From Zoroaster sp. YZ-2022 (Eukaryota > Echinodermata > Asteroidea > Forcipulatida > Zoroasteridae): DNA of 64,000 nt. A program made the position numbers and the translations under genes. The notes under the pieces were generated by a model, which ran no database searches, had not been told where the DNA came from, and saw only the letters and a list, made by a program, of their open reading frames with translations. Of this stretch, positions 27,935 through 41,500 are shown one piece after another (position 1 is the first letter of the stretch; each line of letters opens with the position of its first letter). The stretch lies in assembly GCA_029582265.1 (NCBI GenBank), contig JAQQFT010000023.1:4127688-4191687 (forward strand), given 5' to 3'.

Positions 27935-29462
27935 TATTGGTTAAAGATCGAATTAAATTGCCAAAAACAAGTCCCTTCATATCTGTGTTGTGTATTATGT
28001 ACAAAGATATGGAGAATTACTGCCGAATAAAGCGATTTGGTCACATCAACTTTTCAGTGCATGTGTTTTGTACACAGATACAAAATGCGCTATAAATGAT
28101 GTCATGATGACGCCAAGACATTGCAGGCCAAAAGGCACATCTACAATACCCCACAAATGTATAACTGAAAAAGTTTGATGATCGGGTGTATACTTCTTGA
28201 GCTATGGTGATAACAAGATTGCCTAATTAAATATTCATGACTATAAACTAAGCTAATTAATTAAGAATTTTAGTCTAATGACATTTAGAAACCACGTCAA
28301 GGCATAAGCTTCCATATGGTATATGATTTGACTTTCTCATATTCCTAAGAAGGACTTTGCCACGCAGACCTCTCACCGTTAAGGCAATAGGGTTTTGGTG
28401 GAAAGGAAGAATAAAAAAAAAAATAAAATCTTTGATTAGAAACAATAGCTGTTCCGACTATCAGTCGTAACAGCTAATAATAATAATAAAAATGAGGGAT
28501 TTATGACCCACATCTCCACCAAAAAGTGCTCAAGGCGCCATAAAAGAGAACATAAAAATAACATAATATTAAATACTACAAGCATACAATCAAGCACAGA
28601 CATAACATATAACATAATTAATCAAAAAGCACTTGACATGAGGTGTGTTTACATGTAAGACATTTCTTGAAAGAGTCAATAGTCTGGCAGGATTTTACAT
28701 GACGTGGGGTGCATTCCATATCAAATAAATAAATACTACAAATAAATATATTGTGTAAATTTCATAAAATGTATGAATGCTTACTACATTAAAACATGTA
28801 CTAACATGTACTAATTATTATATGTACTAAACATTACATGTATTATCAAATAGTTCTGACTTCAAGACAGTATAGTCCAGCCATTTTTCAGTCAGGGCAA
28901 AAGTATCAGGGCTCACATTGGCAAAATCATGTTCAAGTCTGATAAGGCTGCTGGTATCTGGACCTGGATACCCAACCGAACTGTCATTACCCGGTTCTGT
29001 TTTTTTCAGTTCCAATTACCTGGCAGGAGGGAATGTTTGCCTGTTGTTTGCAGTTATTGGATTAGTGCATGCTTTATGTCTGCACTGTGAGTGTGTGCCA
29101 TGGAGGAATATTATTATAGGAAGTCCAAATTAATTGTTGCACTATTAATAAAAAGTGTTGTTGAAATTGAAAAGTAAGCGGGTGCCTGGGTATCCAAAGT
29201 TTCTTGATTTCGGGTATCCGGTTCCAAAAATATCTGAAAGCACAGCCCTAAAGTCTGATAACTTGTTCTTGACACTGCAAAAGCCGATCGGGTACATGTA
29301 CCCGAACACAAAGAGCTCATTATGGCGATTGGAAGTTGCTTCAGCTGGGGATGAAACATTAATCCTGCAGGCAACATAGGAGTTCCTCCATAGAAAGGTA
29401 GGTAAAAAAAAAAAAACACTGAGACACGAAAAGTTGTTGAAATAATAACCATGACAACACAC
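27935..29462. other. Intronic or flanking sequence, no exon recognised
   Basis: Clean AT-rich sequence downstream (in gene direction) of the last recognised exon. It contains a segment at 28225-28310 shared with 38806-38945, a SINE-like stretch near 28500 (CACCAAAAAGTGCTCAAGGC), ACATGTACTA words around 28795-28845, and GGGTATCC words near 28970 and 29190-29225. A 62-codon minus frame at 28827-29015 has no convincing splice sites. Confidence 0.5.
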
Positions 29463-29542
29463 CTTTGGTAGTTTCTGTACAATGCTCCATATCTTGTCTT
29501 CAAGAGGTTTCTGTTTCTGGGCCACCAAAGGCTCTTGTACAT
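29463..29542 (-). CDS. BLTP2: BLTP2-type gene, exon G
   Basis: 80 bp: two bases finishing the codon begun in exon F, then 26 codons opening VQEPLVAQKQKPLEDK and ending VQKLPK, then donor GTGTGT. The acceptor is TTTTTGTAG. The LTR element starts only 97 bp upstream of this exon in gene direction. Confidence 0.6.
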
Positions 29543-32500
29543 CTACAAAAACAAAGAAGGGGAACATTTAATTAATAACATGACTACACTGTTCTCCTTC
29601 AGTCAGGATTTGAACATGGGGTTTGAAATTTATCATTCTGTTACGAATCTTACCCTTTGATTTTGATAAATATTAGCACCCCTTATAGTTCACTTCTTCC
29701 CCTTCCAATATTTTGCCTACGATGCAATTTCAAGCAGTCTAAGTCCCAGGGTTGTTTCCCCGGACCCTCGATTGTCCGCTATGAATATGCAATCCATACA
29801 AGGACGCTACTTTTGCTCATGCATAATGCAACACCAGCGAGCCCTGTGTGCGTGCCACACCCTCCCGCCACGTGGCTTGGAGCCGTCCTTTGACTTAGTC
29901 TATTTTCCGAATACTTTCCTCGGAGTCCACCCTTCACACCGAACACGGTTCGTGGGTGAACCACGCCAAACAGTCACCGTGATCGTCCTCAGTCATTAGC
30001 CGTGGTCTGCGTGTAGTGCTCCCTCACCAAGCACAGCCGCTGTTCCCTCATGCACTAATAGCTTAGCATCCAAGCAAATAGCTTAAGCACCCCAGTAAGC
30101 ATTTTCCCTTTGAACACGCCCTCCTTTCTAAGTTGTCGATCACTTCACTTCGTCAAATACCTTACCTTATATGAACAAGGACCTGTTGTATACCCTGATT
30201 TTGCAATAACGCTTACCCTTAGACGCTGAAGCCAAGCTTCTCATTGGCTAAGACGCTTAAAGTAGGCTTATGTTTTATTCATTCCTAGGCCAAAGATTTC
30301 CTGATCTCAGCGAGAAGTGCGGTTCGAATGAAATCTATGCGACTCGATCCGATCCATGACAGTGCGATATACCCGAACTGCCACAGTGCAGTGCCTCGCT
30401 CGTTAAACCAATGGTGCAGGGCGCCGATATGGGCTGGCATTGGTTCGCCCACATGTAGCTATGCGGTTCTGATACACACTCTGGCCCCTGGCTCCAGACA
30501 CCCCAGTAGTCAAGCCTCCCGTGGTCCCCCGTCAGAGAGACCGACCAGCCGCGCCTGTCTCTCGGTATAGCAGTGCCCGTATCTGTATGCCGAGTGACAA
30601 GCGCATGAACGAACGATGGTCCCCACTGACTGTACCCAATAGTTGGTATTCGTACACCCTATTCGGAACTTAGCACAAGTATATAAGTTTAACTATTGAC
30701 ATGTACCTATACGCTACCACTCCTGTCATACATGTTACTAGTGCCTGTTATTATTGTTAAATAGTGATGTTAATAATAAACCAACCCCATTGATTGAGAT
30801 TGTCACAACAAAAGTTGTATCCGACTATTATTTGTTGACCCACGAAAGTGGGGAATGCAACACTGGTGGCTAGCGGTGGGATACAAACTTTAACACTCTA
30901 TCGATATGAGAACTTGTATGAACACTTATAGTTATATTTAAACCCCGGCACGACCATAATGCCAATGTTAGCCAGTCTGTTACTAGTGTTAGAATAAGCA
31001 CCACCGTCTTCACTGCACGTATCAATGAACAATAGTCTATGACCTTCTAGTCTCCATTTCCAGTAAAGTGTACCCAAAAACAACATGCCTAAAAGTTTCA
31101 GAATCCTCGTGTAGGGCTAAGTGCTGCCTCAGCAGAAGCCGGCGACTTGAAACATCATTTGCGCTCTGTGTCACTAGGCAGTGACGAAACCCAGCTGGAG
31201 ACCCTCAGAGAAGAGCTAAAGCAAGCAGAGAACGTGCAGTGGAGGCCGAGCAAAGGGCAGCAGCACTGACCAAGTCGAGTGCGCCTCTCTGCCCGGGACA
31301 CCCTCGCCTCAATCCGACAAATCACCGGGCGCTCACCGATGACTCCCCATACCCAGACCCCCATATTTCAAGTTTCCCAGTCAAGAACATCGTGAATGAA
31401 CTTTTAGACAAACCAGTTTCACCAACACCCGTGCCCACATCCAAGAAAATGTTTGATGTTCCCTTGCCTAGGCAAGGTGAATTCAACGGTACAATGGCAT
31501 GGGAAGGATTCATCCGCCCCTTCATGAGCCTAGCAGAGGTCTGCGGATGGTCTGCAGCGGAAAAGAAGTTTCGCCTCGTCAGCAGCCTCAAAGGGAAAGC
31601 TGCTGAATTTGTCTTCCAACAACTTGACCCATCCACCATTGAGGACTTCGACAAACTAATCGCCGCTCTGGAAAGCCGGTTTGTCGAACGCCTCCCCCAG
31701 AACACTTGGCTGTCTATGCTCGAAAGCAAGAAATTTCTACCCTAAAGATAGCCTGACCGAGTATGTTGCAGACATACCGCCCAGTCTGATGCGAGGGTAT
31801 CCTACAGCAGATGCTGGCACACGAGAAAGTATCGCCTCCGTCACTTTCTCAAAGGGGCTCCCTGACCAACAAACTGTAGTGTCCATTGGAATGACAAACC
31901 CAAAGACATTAGAGGAGGCGAGGACGGCCGTGGAAAATTTCATGAGTTTGCGGGAAAGCCGTGAAACCCGCTAAAAATTCCTCCGTGTCCATGCCGTCAA
32001 GCCGCAAAACCAAGCCCCATCCTCCAAAGCCCCAGTAACAGAGACCGACTATGTTACTCAAAAACAAATGTCTCAGTTCACAGAGAATATCGATCGCCGA
32101 CTAACCGGAATAGTTCGATTAATTAAAGACAATCATCAACCGCAGAAACAATGCCCTGATTCCAAAAAATAAGAATAGTGCACAGTCAAAGGCGACCAAT
32201 GTGACCTGCTATAACTGTGGCGAACTCGGCCACTTTGCCAATAGTTGCCCCAACACGCGGCAAAGAAAGAGCCGACGCCACCCAACCCCACAGGCGGAAA
32301 ACTAGAAGGGACCATGCCGTCCGGCCTGGCATCGGTCCAACCCTCGTGTGAACACTCCATTATCCGAATGGGCAGGCAGCCATTTTCAGGCATGTCTGCA
32401 TTTTACAAGTGCAAACTTGCGGTTTAAATACCGAACTTTTAGTAGACACAGGGGCGGCAGTGACCATTATTTCCTCAGCGCTTTTCAGCATGATACCATA

Positions 32501-35500
32501 AAAAACGCCTCAACTTAAGTCCCCACATGAATGTGTAAAACTGGAAACTATGCGAACAATGAACTTATTGAAGTCGATGGTATTGCCACCATGGACATTA
32601 GTATTGGCGAACAACAATTCCAGTGGGACGCGTTTGTTGCCCCATTAAGGATGAAGGAATCCTCGGCTATGACTTTTGTATTTCTTTGACTGCATACTTG
32701 AGGCACGGTACGGCATACGTATTGCTGGCACTTGGGTTCAGTGGACGGTCAAGGGTTCACCTCCATGTGTAATGACAATTTCATTGAAAGAAAACACCAC
32801 CGTACCAGCCTGCAGTGAATGGATTGCAGAAGGCGTAGCCGATACTCATAAACTCAGCTCGAACTTTGCTGTGGTAGAAGCAGCAGTTAATAAGAACATT
32901 GATCAAGATATCGGTCGGCAGCTCCTCGCTGACCCCAGGCGGCAAGATATCGGTATACCTGTCCGGCTCATGAACACATCACCAGAGAACATTGAACTCC
33001 GGGCAGGTACAGTCATTGGACACCTGCACGAGATTGACACAGTTGAACTCATAGACGAACAAGAGAACCGCGAAACAGATCATCTCTATCGAGCGATGCG
33101 GCGTATGCAGAGTGCATGCGTGCAAACCTTCATCCTCAGTCGCACCCAACGCCCCAAACCCCGTGATGCCCCGAAATGGTCAGAGAACCTCGAAAACTCT
33201 ATGAGAGGAGTTGTAAAATCTCTCTCTCAACAAAATCATTGGCGGAACTTTTGACAAGGCATGTGAACACTTTCTCAAAGTCCGCTGAGGACTTGGGCGA
33301 ACAGCAATAGTTGAGCACGCTTATTGACACTGGTGACGCCGCTCCATACGTCAGTCGCCCAGACGCCCCCAAAAGCATTTCAGGGCGAGGAAGAAAATAC
33401 TGGAAAGCCAACTGAAGGCAGGTGATACAAGAATCAACATCCCCTAGGCTTCACCAATGGTTTTTGTGAAGAAAGATGGCACGACACGCCCATGTGTCGA
33501 CTCACCGAAAGTTAAATAACGTAACGCCGTGGCCTTGTACCCGTTACCACGGATTGATGACTGTCTAGATTGCCTCAGTGGAGCCAAGATTTTCAGCACC
33601 CTTGATCTGCAGTCAGGCTACTGGCAGATTAAGATGAAAGAGGAAGACCGTCCTAAAACCGCGTTCGTGACCCGTAGTGGCCTATCTGAATACATCACTA
33701 TGCCATTTGGACTTTGTAACGCGCCGAGCACGTTCGAAAGCCGTTGCATGGAACTTGTGCTTAAAGGGTTACAGTGGAAAACCTTGCTGATATATCTTGA
33801 TGACGTCATCATCATATCCTCAACATTTCAAGAGCACATACAACGCGTCTTGAAGAAGTTTTGAAGCGGTTCGGAAACTTGCCGGGTTGAAACTAAAACC
33901 GAGCAAGTGTGAGCTCTTCCGTGATGAAGTTCTTTTTCTGGGTCACACCATAACCCAGGATGGTGTTAAACCAGATCCCAGCAAGGTTGCTGCAGTTCAA
34001 GACTGGCCGACACCTAAGAATATCACTGATGTACGCTCGTTTCTTGGACTCTGTTCTTACTATCGACCGATTTATAGCGAGTTCTCGACGATAGCCAGTC
34101 CCTTAAATCGTCTGTTAGAGGCCGGACAGATATTTAAGTGGACCCCTGACTGTCAAACCGCGTTGAAACATTGAAAGCCGCACTGACAGGTGATGAACTT
34201 ATGTCGCACCCGAACGACGGACTTTTCATTATCGATACTGATGCATCGGATACGGTATCGGGGCCCACCCTGTCACAAATTCAGTGGTGCGAATCGAACA
34301 CAGAAAGAAGAAGAGCGACGATGGCGTATGCTAGCCGTCGATGACTAAACCTCAACGGCGATACTGTACGGCCATTTAGACGTGAACTACTCGCTATTGT
34401 TACGTTTGTACAGTATTTTAGGCACTACTTGCTTGGCAAGCAGTTCCTGATTCGCACAGACCAGAGTGCTTTGAGATGGATAATGACATTCAAAGATCCA
34501 GTTGATCAAATGGCTCGATGGCTAGAGATTATGGCCCAGTTTGACTTTAAGATTGAACACCGTGCAGGAAAAAAAACATGGCAATGCAGATGCCCTCTCT
34601 AGGGTGCCGTGTGATCCTGACGAGTGCCCGTGCTACGACAGTAGAACCATCCTCACTGAACTACCTTGTGGTGGTTGTGACAAGTGTGTCAGTAAGAGTG
34701 AAGTGTGGTCCGATTTCAACAAAGTCGACGACGTAATCCCCCTATCGACCAGACGAATTCATACTACCTCTGCAGACAAGGTAGAATCTCCTCAGAACAC
34801 TCCCGATATTGTCAAATCTTCATGCAATGAAGACTCCCAGGATGTTTTGACTTGTTACGTCCCAGGTCCCGAACTTTTATCTGAAGGACTGGAAAAAGTT
34901 CAGCCTATCCCCTTCGCGACAGTTCTCATACTGATGGCAACAGTGGTAACACTCCTCTTTGGTTATTTGCAAACTCGGCAACTGTATTTGGCGCTCGTGC
35001 GGTACAGTTATCAACGACATGTGGTATCGACTCCCGTCGGCTGTTTTGCAAACACAGCTGGAGAAACTCCGGACAAGCCGTGTTGTCCAACGCCCGCCAG
35101 GGATATTGCAACAAGATGTGATGTCAAAGTCAGCAGAAAACTCCTCCGAAACTAGCAATGTTAACGGTGATAAACAGGATGAACCAGAGCCAAGTGACAT
35201 GAACTGTAACGCCCTGCGCCCGACAAGGCGCCTTAGCCGGTTTTAGTACCGGGCTGCAACCAGAACTATCCCACTTCACTCCAAAGATCAAAATCACGAT
35301 AGTGACCTGTTCAACGTATGTAATCTCCATGCACGGCGATGCGGTTCAAATGCTGGTCAGCAACAAGACACACCTTGGGTGAACGGTTACTCCTCTGACG
35401 AAATCGCCAAATGCAGAGAACTGATCCAGATATTGGCGTAATATTGGATTGGTTAGATAAATCCTCCAGCGGCCAGGAAGAGACTTGGCCGCCAGTCAAA

Positions 35501-38500
35501 GTCCAGCAACCAAAACTCTGGTTGTTATGGCAACAACTTATCGTCCGGCGGTGTCCTCTACAAGAGATGGGTAACTACGGACAAACTCAATCATACTTGC
35601 AGCTTGTGGTACCAAAGAGCTGCAAGACACCATCTTGCGAAGCAACGCATGATGCTGTGACATCCGCCCACCTCGGTGTAAAGAAAACTGTTCACAAGAC
35701 AAACGCACTTCTACTGGTACCGGCTGAAAGAATCAGTCCGAATTGGATAAGAAAATGTGCAAAGTGTGGTGCCCGAAGCGGCCACACAAAACACCACGAG
35801 CCCCCCTTCAAGACTATAGAGTTGGCGCACCCATGGATAGACTGGTAACCGATATCCTTGGCCCCTTACCAATTAGTGAGCAGGGTAATCGATACATCTT
35901 GCTCGTTGGTGACCAGTTCTCGAAATGGATGGAAGCCTATGCCATCCCTGACCAGACAGCAGAGACAGTTGCCCACAAAATAGTCTATGAATTTATCTCA
36001 CGATTTGGTGTCCCCCTTGATCTACATTCAGACCAAGGCAGAAACTATGAATCTAATTTGTTCCGTTCCGTTTTGTAAGCTGTTAGAGATAAACAAAACA
36101 CGAACATCGCCCTATCATCCATCGCCAACGGCCAAGCTGAAAATTTAACCAAGTCCTTGTGAACATGATTTCAGCTTACGTTGATGATAACCAAAGAAAC
36201 TGGGACATTCATCTCCCCTCTTCTAACATCAGCATATAGAAGTTGCCAGCACGAGGCGACTGGTTACTCCCGAATATGCTTATGCTTGGTCGAGACTCAC
36301 GCGCCCATCGACTTAATGTTTGGTGGCCCACCCAAGATGAAGTCCATCCCCCAAATGAGTGTGAGTACGTCATTGCACTGAAAGAGAGGATGACCAAGGT
36401 CCATCATATAGTCCGTGAACACCTTGGTCAAGCCAGTCAACGACAGAAAAGAGACCACGACACAAGAATTTCACATCACAACTACGCAGTTGGTGCTCTT
36501 GTGTATTTTATGGACAGCACCAAGACGACGGGTCTTTCCCCAAAACTGAAAAGGTTAAATGGATAGGACCTTGCATCATTGAACGAACACTGCGATTTAC
36601 TCTTTGTACTCCGTTATAAACAGAGAGGAAATCAAAGTTTTACATCATGATCGCTTAAAACGATACTTCAGCGACGATGTGCCACCATGGATGAAGGACA
36701 TGCAAAACTTTTGAAAGAAAGCGTCAGCAGTGGACCCAGTCCATATCCCTGACACACGCGATCCCCAGACCATCAGTACGAAGTTCTGATGATTCCTTCC
36801 CAACCACCCAAGAATGACCATAGCCCCGTCATCCACGGTACCATCGAACATTGCCTCCCACAAGAAGAAGCCAGCGTACAACGCGCACACCAGCCAGGTT
36901 TCTTACTTAGCTCCCTTCACTGATACTGCTTGCATATTTGACCTCTTTAGGTCAAGGAACTCGTAGTAAACAAACAGAGCAGAGCATGGCGACCCATTCA
37001 TTCATAAATTTGCAGCCCCGACTGTACACTCTACAAGAATGTGTGCGGTTGTAATCTGATATGACTGTATAGGAGTCTAGCAAGGAGATGCCACGCGACA
37101 GCGGCCGAACTGTATTTGTACATGTGTACACGGTACATGCATGTAACTGTATATGAGAATACGTGTTCAGTTTAAGTTTTCCGTAGTAGATTATAGATTT
37201 ATTTACATAATTAATTGCCTAGACGTTTTGTAGTTCGAGACCAAAACTACAAAAGTGACACTTGATGAACCATTTTGAACTCTAAGATTATGCCTCGTCG
37301 AATGAACTCTATGACTTTTGTTTTCATCAAGCACGACATCGCTGCGTGAGCTGATTCACCATGTGATCATCTATGAACTTTAGATTTTATGAACAGTAAT
37401 ATTGTTATTGTTTTCTTGAGGATTTTAACCTATTTCCATGTTAGCAAAACGAGGACGTTTTGAAACTACAGGGGGAATAGTGTTACGAATCTTACCCTTT
37501 GATTTTGATAAATATTAGCACCCCTTATAGTTCACTTCTTCCCCTTCCAATATTTTGCCTACGATGCAATTTCAAGCAGTCTAAGTCCCAGGGTTGTTTC
37601 CCCGGACCCTCGATTGTCCGCTATGAATATGCAATCCATACAAGGACGCTACTTTTGCTCATGCATAATGCAACACCAGCGAGAGCCCTGTGCGTGCCAC
37701 ACCCTCCCTTCACGTGGCTTGGAGCCACCTTTGGACTTAGTCTATTTTCCGAATACTTTCTCGGAGTCCACCCTTCACACCGAACACGGTTCGTGGGTGA
37801 ACCACGCCAAACAGTCACCGTGACTGTCCCGCTCAGTCATTAGCTTCGTGGCCGCGTGTAGTGCTCCCTACCCAAGCACAGCCGCTGTTCCCCTCATGCA
37901 CTAATAGCTTAGCATCCAAGCAAATAGCTTAAGCACCCCAGTAAGCATTTTCCCTTTGAACACGCCCTCCTTTCTAAGTTGTCGATCACTTCACTTTCGT
38001 CAAATACCTTACCTTATATGGAACAAGGACCTGTTGTATACCCTGATTTTGCACACGTTTCTACCCTTAGACGCGGAAGCCAAGCTTCTCATTGGCTAAG
38101 ACGCTAAAGTAGGCTTATGTTTTATTCATTCCTAGGCCCAAGATTTCCTGATCTCAGCGAGAAGTGCGGTTCCGAATGAAATCTATGCGACTCGATCCGA
38201 TCCATGACAGTGCGATATACCGAACTATTACAGTGCAGTGCCTCGTTCGTTAAACCAATGGTGCAGGGCGTCGATATGGCCATTGGTTCGCCTACATGTA
38301 GCTATGCGGTCTGATACACACTCTGGCCCGCCCAGACACCCCAGTAGTCAAGCCCGGTGGTCCCGTCGTAGAGACCGACCAGCCGCCTGCCTCGGTATAG
38401 CAGTGCCGTGCGTATGCCGAGTGACAAGCCGCATGAACGAACGATGGTCCCCACTGACTGTACCCAATAGTTGGTATTCGTACACCCTATTCGGAACTTA

Positions 38501-41500
38501 GCACAAGTATATAAGTTTAACTATTGACATGTACCTATACGCTACCACTCCTGTCATACATGTTACTAGTGCCTGTTATTATTGTTAAATAGTGATGTTA
38601 ATAATAAACCAACCCCATTGATTGAGATTGTCACAACAAAAGTTGTATCCGACTATTATTTGTTGACCCACGAAAGTGGGGAATGCAACAATTCATTGAA
38701 AAACTGGCTGTCTAAATGTTGGAATTCTAACCTTTTTTACATGTGTATTAAAAATAAAATGGGGTGTCCCTTTACCAAATAGGGCTTCCTAATTAAAATT
38801 GCTATGCTAATCATATTAAATTCCATTCAATTCATATTTGTTTCCACTATCTGTAAATGACTATTAAATCACCAAGCTAATTTACATCTAATGACATTTA
38901 TAAAATGGTCAACACAGGCTATGAAGGCATATTCAAAGCTTGTAGCAAAATGCCTATAGGATCTTTTATTTTGTATTTATTCCCAAACTTTTATTTGATT
39001 AACTTTAACCATTATTTATCTAATTAACCTCCTACTATATAGCTGCACTTTAGTGGGAAGTTGCTATAGAGGTCAAAATCAGTCGACTGCCTGTTTTGAC
39101 TGTTGACCCAAATGTGCACACAGGGGCATTTTGGACTGGTTTTTTCTGTCATTTTGACCACCCTAAACAATACCAGACAATGCTTTTACCAGTCAAAAAG
39201 GTCAACTCATTTTGACCTGTAAATGTACTTACTACACGTAAGATTTGACAGTGTTTGACTTTTCAGTGCACTAGATATACCTTGGCAAGTATATCAAACA
39301 TTTTGACTGATTTTGACCCATGCAGTAGGAGGGAGGTTAATCTAATTATTTTAAATTATTTTTGGAATTTATTATTGTTATTCAGTTTTTGTTATGCCTA
39401 TCAGAATCCAATGATTATAATGTGATTGAATTAAATGTTTCAATATCAACAAAGCCACTGAGAATATATCAACCCAGACATTGTGAGATTGATCGACTTA
39501 CCACTGACTGCTGCCGTCTTTTTTGGCAAAGTTGGAAGAATCTCTGTCATGAAACCTGCAGAGGGGTTTAATATAATAGATTGAAACATTCCAAGGTATT
39601 TTTTTATCATGGGTTAACATGCCGTGTTTTTTCCTGGCTGGCTATTTTACCGGCAATTTTGTTTTCATCTGAACACAGCTATTGTACTTGAGGTAAAGAA
39701 TGTAAATGCTTCAAATTACAAACATTTCTCAAAATAATTGTCAAAGTTTTACAGTAAATATGTCCAGAAATGAATTGATGGTGGGTCCGTCCATAATTCA
39801 TGTTAGCACTTAGATGATGCTAAACAAACCTTATGAAAATTATTTTGTGAAATATCTCTTTTCAAGCGGTAGTTTTTCTTTCTAAATGCAAATTATCAGT
39901 ATTTTCTGATACTGTGAGCTTTCTTGACAGTGTAAATTTCCATTTTTATGGACGATTAAAATTGAATTGAACTGATTGAATAAAAACATGGGTGATATAT
40001 CTTAAAAGTGAAATCAAATATGTGCTGTTTATAGACATTAACAATTTAAAAAAAATAATTTAAGTTAATTTTCCAACATACAGCAAAGAGAATGCAACAA
40101 TATGTGAATATGGATGATTCTGTTACAGTAGAGACAGAAACATGCCAAAAGTATTTTTTCTTGGGTTGAGATGCTAACAACTTACCATCATGTAAAGAAA
40201 CCCTCGGATTTCCAACATTGACTGAAATGCCCTGTGTCAAACAGAAAATAGATATTTATCACACATATGCTTGAGTGATAACACGATAATATCGAATATC
40301 GCGATACCTTTTTTTTATTCGATTACGATATCGAGAACCTTTTCAAGTTATAGAGATATTGGAAAATCGCGAAAAAAAACCGCCATTGTGAGTCAAATCA
40401 GAAATTCCATGGAAATGAAATTAGGAGTCTTTTCAGCTTTCGGAAGTGACAAACAAAAGTGAACTACTTTAGAAGTACATACACACTATGCAAATGAATT
40501 TGCGATTTATTGTGACACTTGTAGAAGGGTACATACCTGTGGTTATTGGCTCTAAAGCAATCATGTGAGAATGAAAAACAAATAATCGTGATACTATAGA
40601 ATAATCGATATATGTTTGGCGATATATCATAAATGGAAAAAACAATATAACCCAAGCCCTAATCACACAGCGGCCATTTTTGTCAGATGCACTGGATGCT
40701 ATTTACAATCACAGTGGTGATTCTCAATTATGCATAAAAGTAGCCAGCCTTATTTTCCTGCTAGTACACACCACTCATGGGTGAAATACAGCAATATGGA
40801 ATTATCAAAATAGTAGTTGTAATTGGCCTTACGTTTTGAACCTTGCATGTTCGAAATGGGTTTATGAAAGATCTAAGATTTTCCAATATTTTTAGTGCCC
40901 CAAACTCTAGATCCTGAGTAAAGGATTGATCATACAAAATTGACCAAATGGTTACATTTTAATGTTATGCAAACTAAGTGCTTAGTTGATGATGGCATTA
41001 AGGCCCAAAAAGAAGCATTTTAGGTTTTTGCTTTCTGAACGATGTCAATTGCAGCCAAAATTGCTGGAACGATTGGAATGAGCACGTGATTTGTGAGGCC
41101 TCTTAGCAAAACAAAGATTACCAAAAAAAGCACGCCACCACACCGATTTTGAAGGCCGACCTATGACCAGAAACCCAGAGACTTTTGTTGGTGCCTAATT
41201 TTAAAGAAAAGTGAAATAATTTCCAGTTTGAACTTGATAGGAAAGAGACACTTTCCTAAATTATACAGTAGAATGAATACAACAAATCTTAATGAATTCT
41301 CACTAGTTGCTGGTCAACACAATGTCATGAACGGAAAGATTGATTGTTTGATGTGAATTTTGATTATAAGTAGTTTTGTCAACACTAATCGTTGTAACCT
41401 TCCTGTAAGGAGGGGGGGTATGCAGTGGTAAGGAGCACACAGTACATGAAAACGAGGAAGTACATTTGCATGCATGATGATCAAAAAGGGGGAAAATCCC

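Larger units (their letters stand above)
29639..38690 (+). mobile_element. Complete Ty3/Gypsy LTR retrotransposon, antisense in a BLTP2-type intron
   Basis: A 9052-bp element bounded by TG...CA long terminal repeats and a 4-bp target duplication ATTC (29635-29638 and 38691-38694). The order LTR, primer site, gag, protease, reverse transcriptase, RNase H, integrase, polypurine tract, LTR defines Ty3/Gypsy. The LTRs are very similar, and their differences are mostly one- to few-base indels, which suggests a young insertion with residual consensus errors. Internal frames are interrupted by many small shifts and some stops, so this copy as given could not make the full polyprotein. No envelope-like gene follows integrase. 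It is transcribed opposite to the host gene. Confidence 0.93.

Noticed and set aside
27340..28044. Long open frames across the first N run
   Set aside because: They consist almost wholly of unknown residues; the gap has no sequence.
36720..37470. Envelope-like gene after integrase
   Set aside because: No frame with signal peptide, cleavage site or membrane anchor; the stretch is untranslated.
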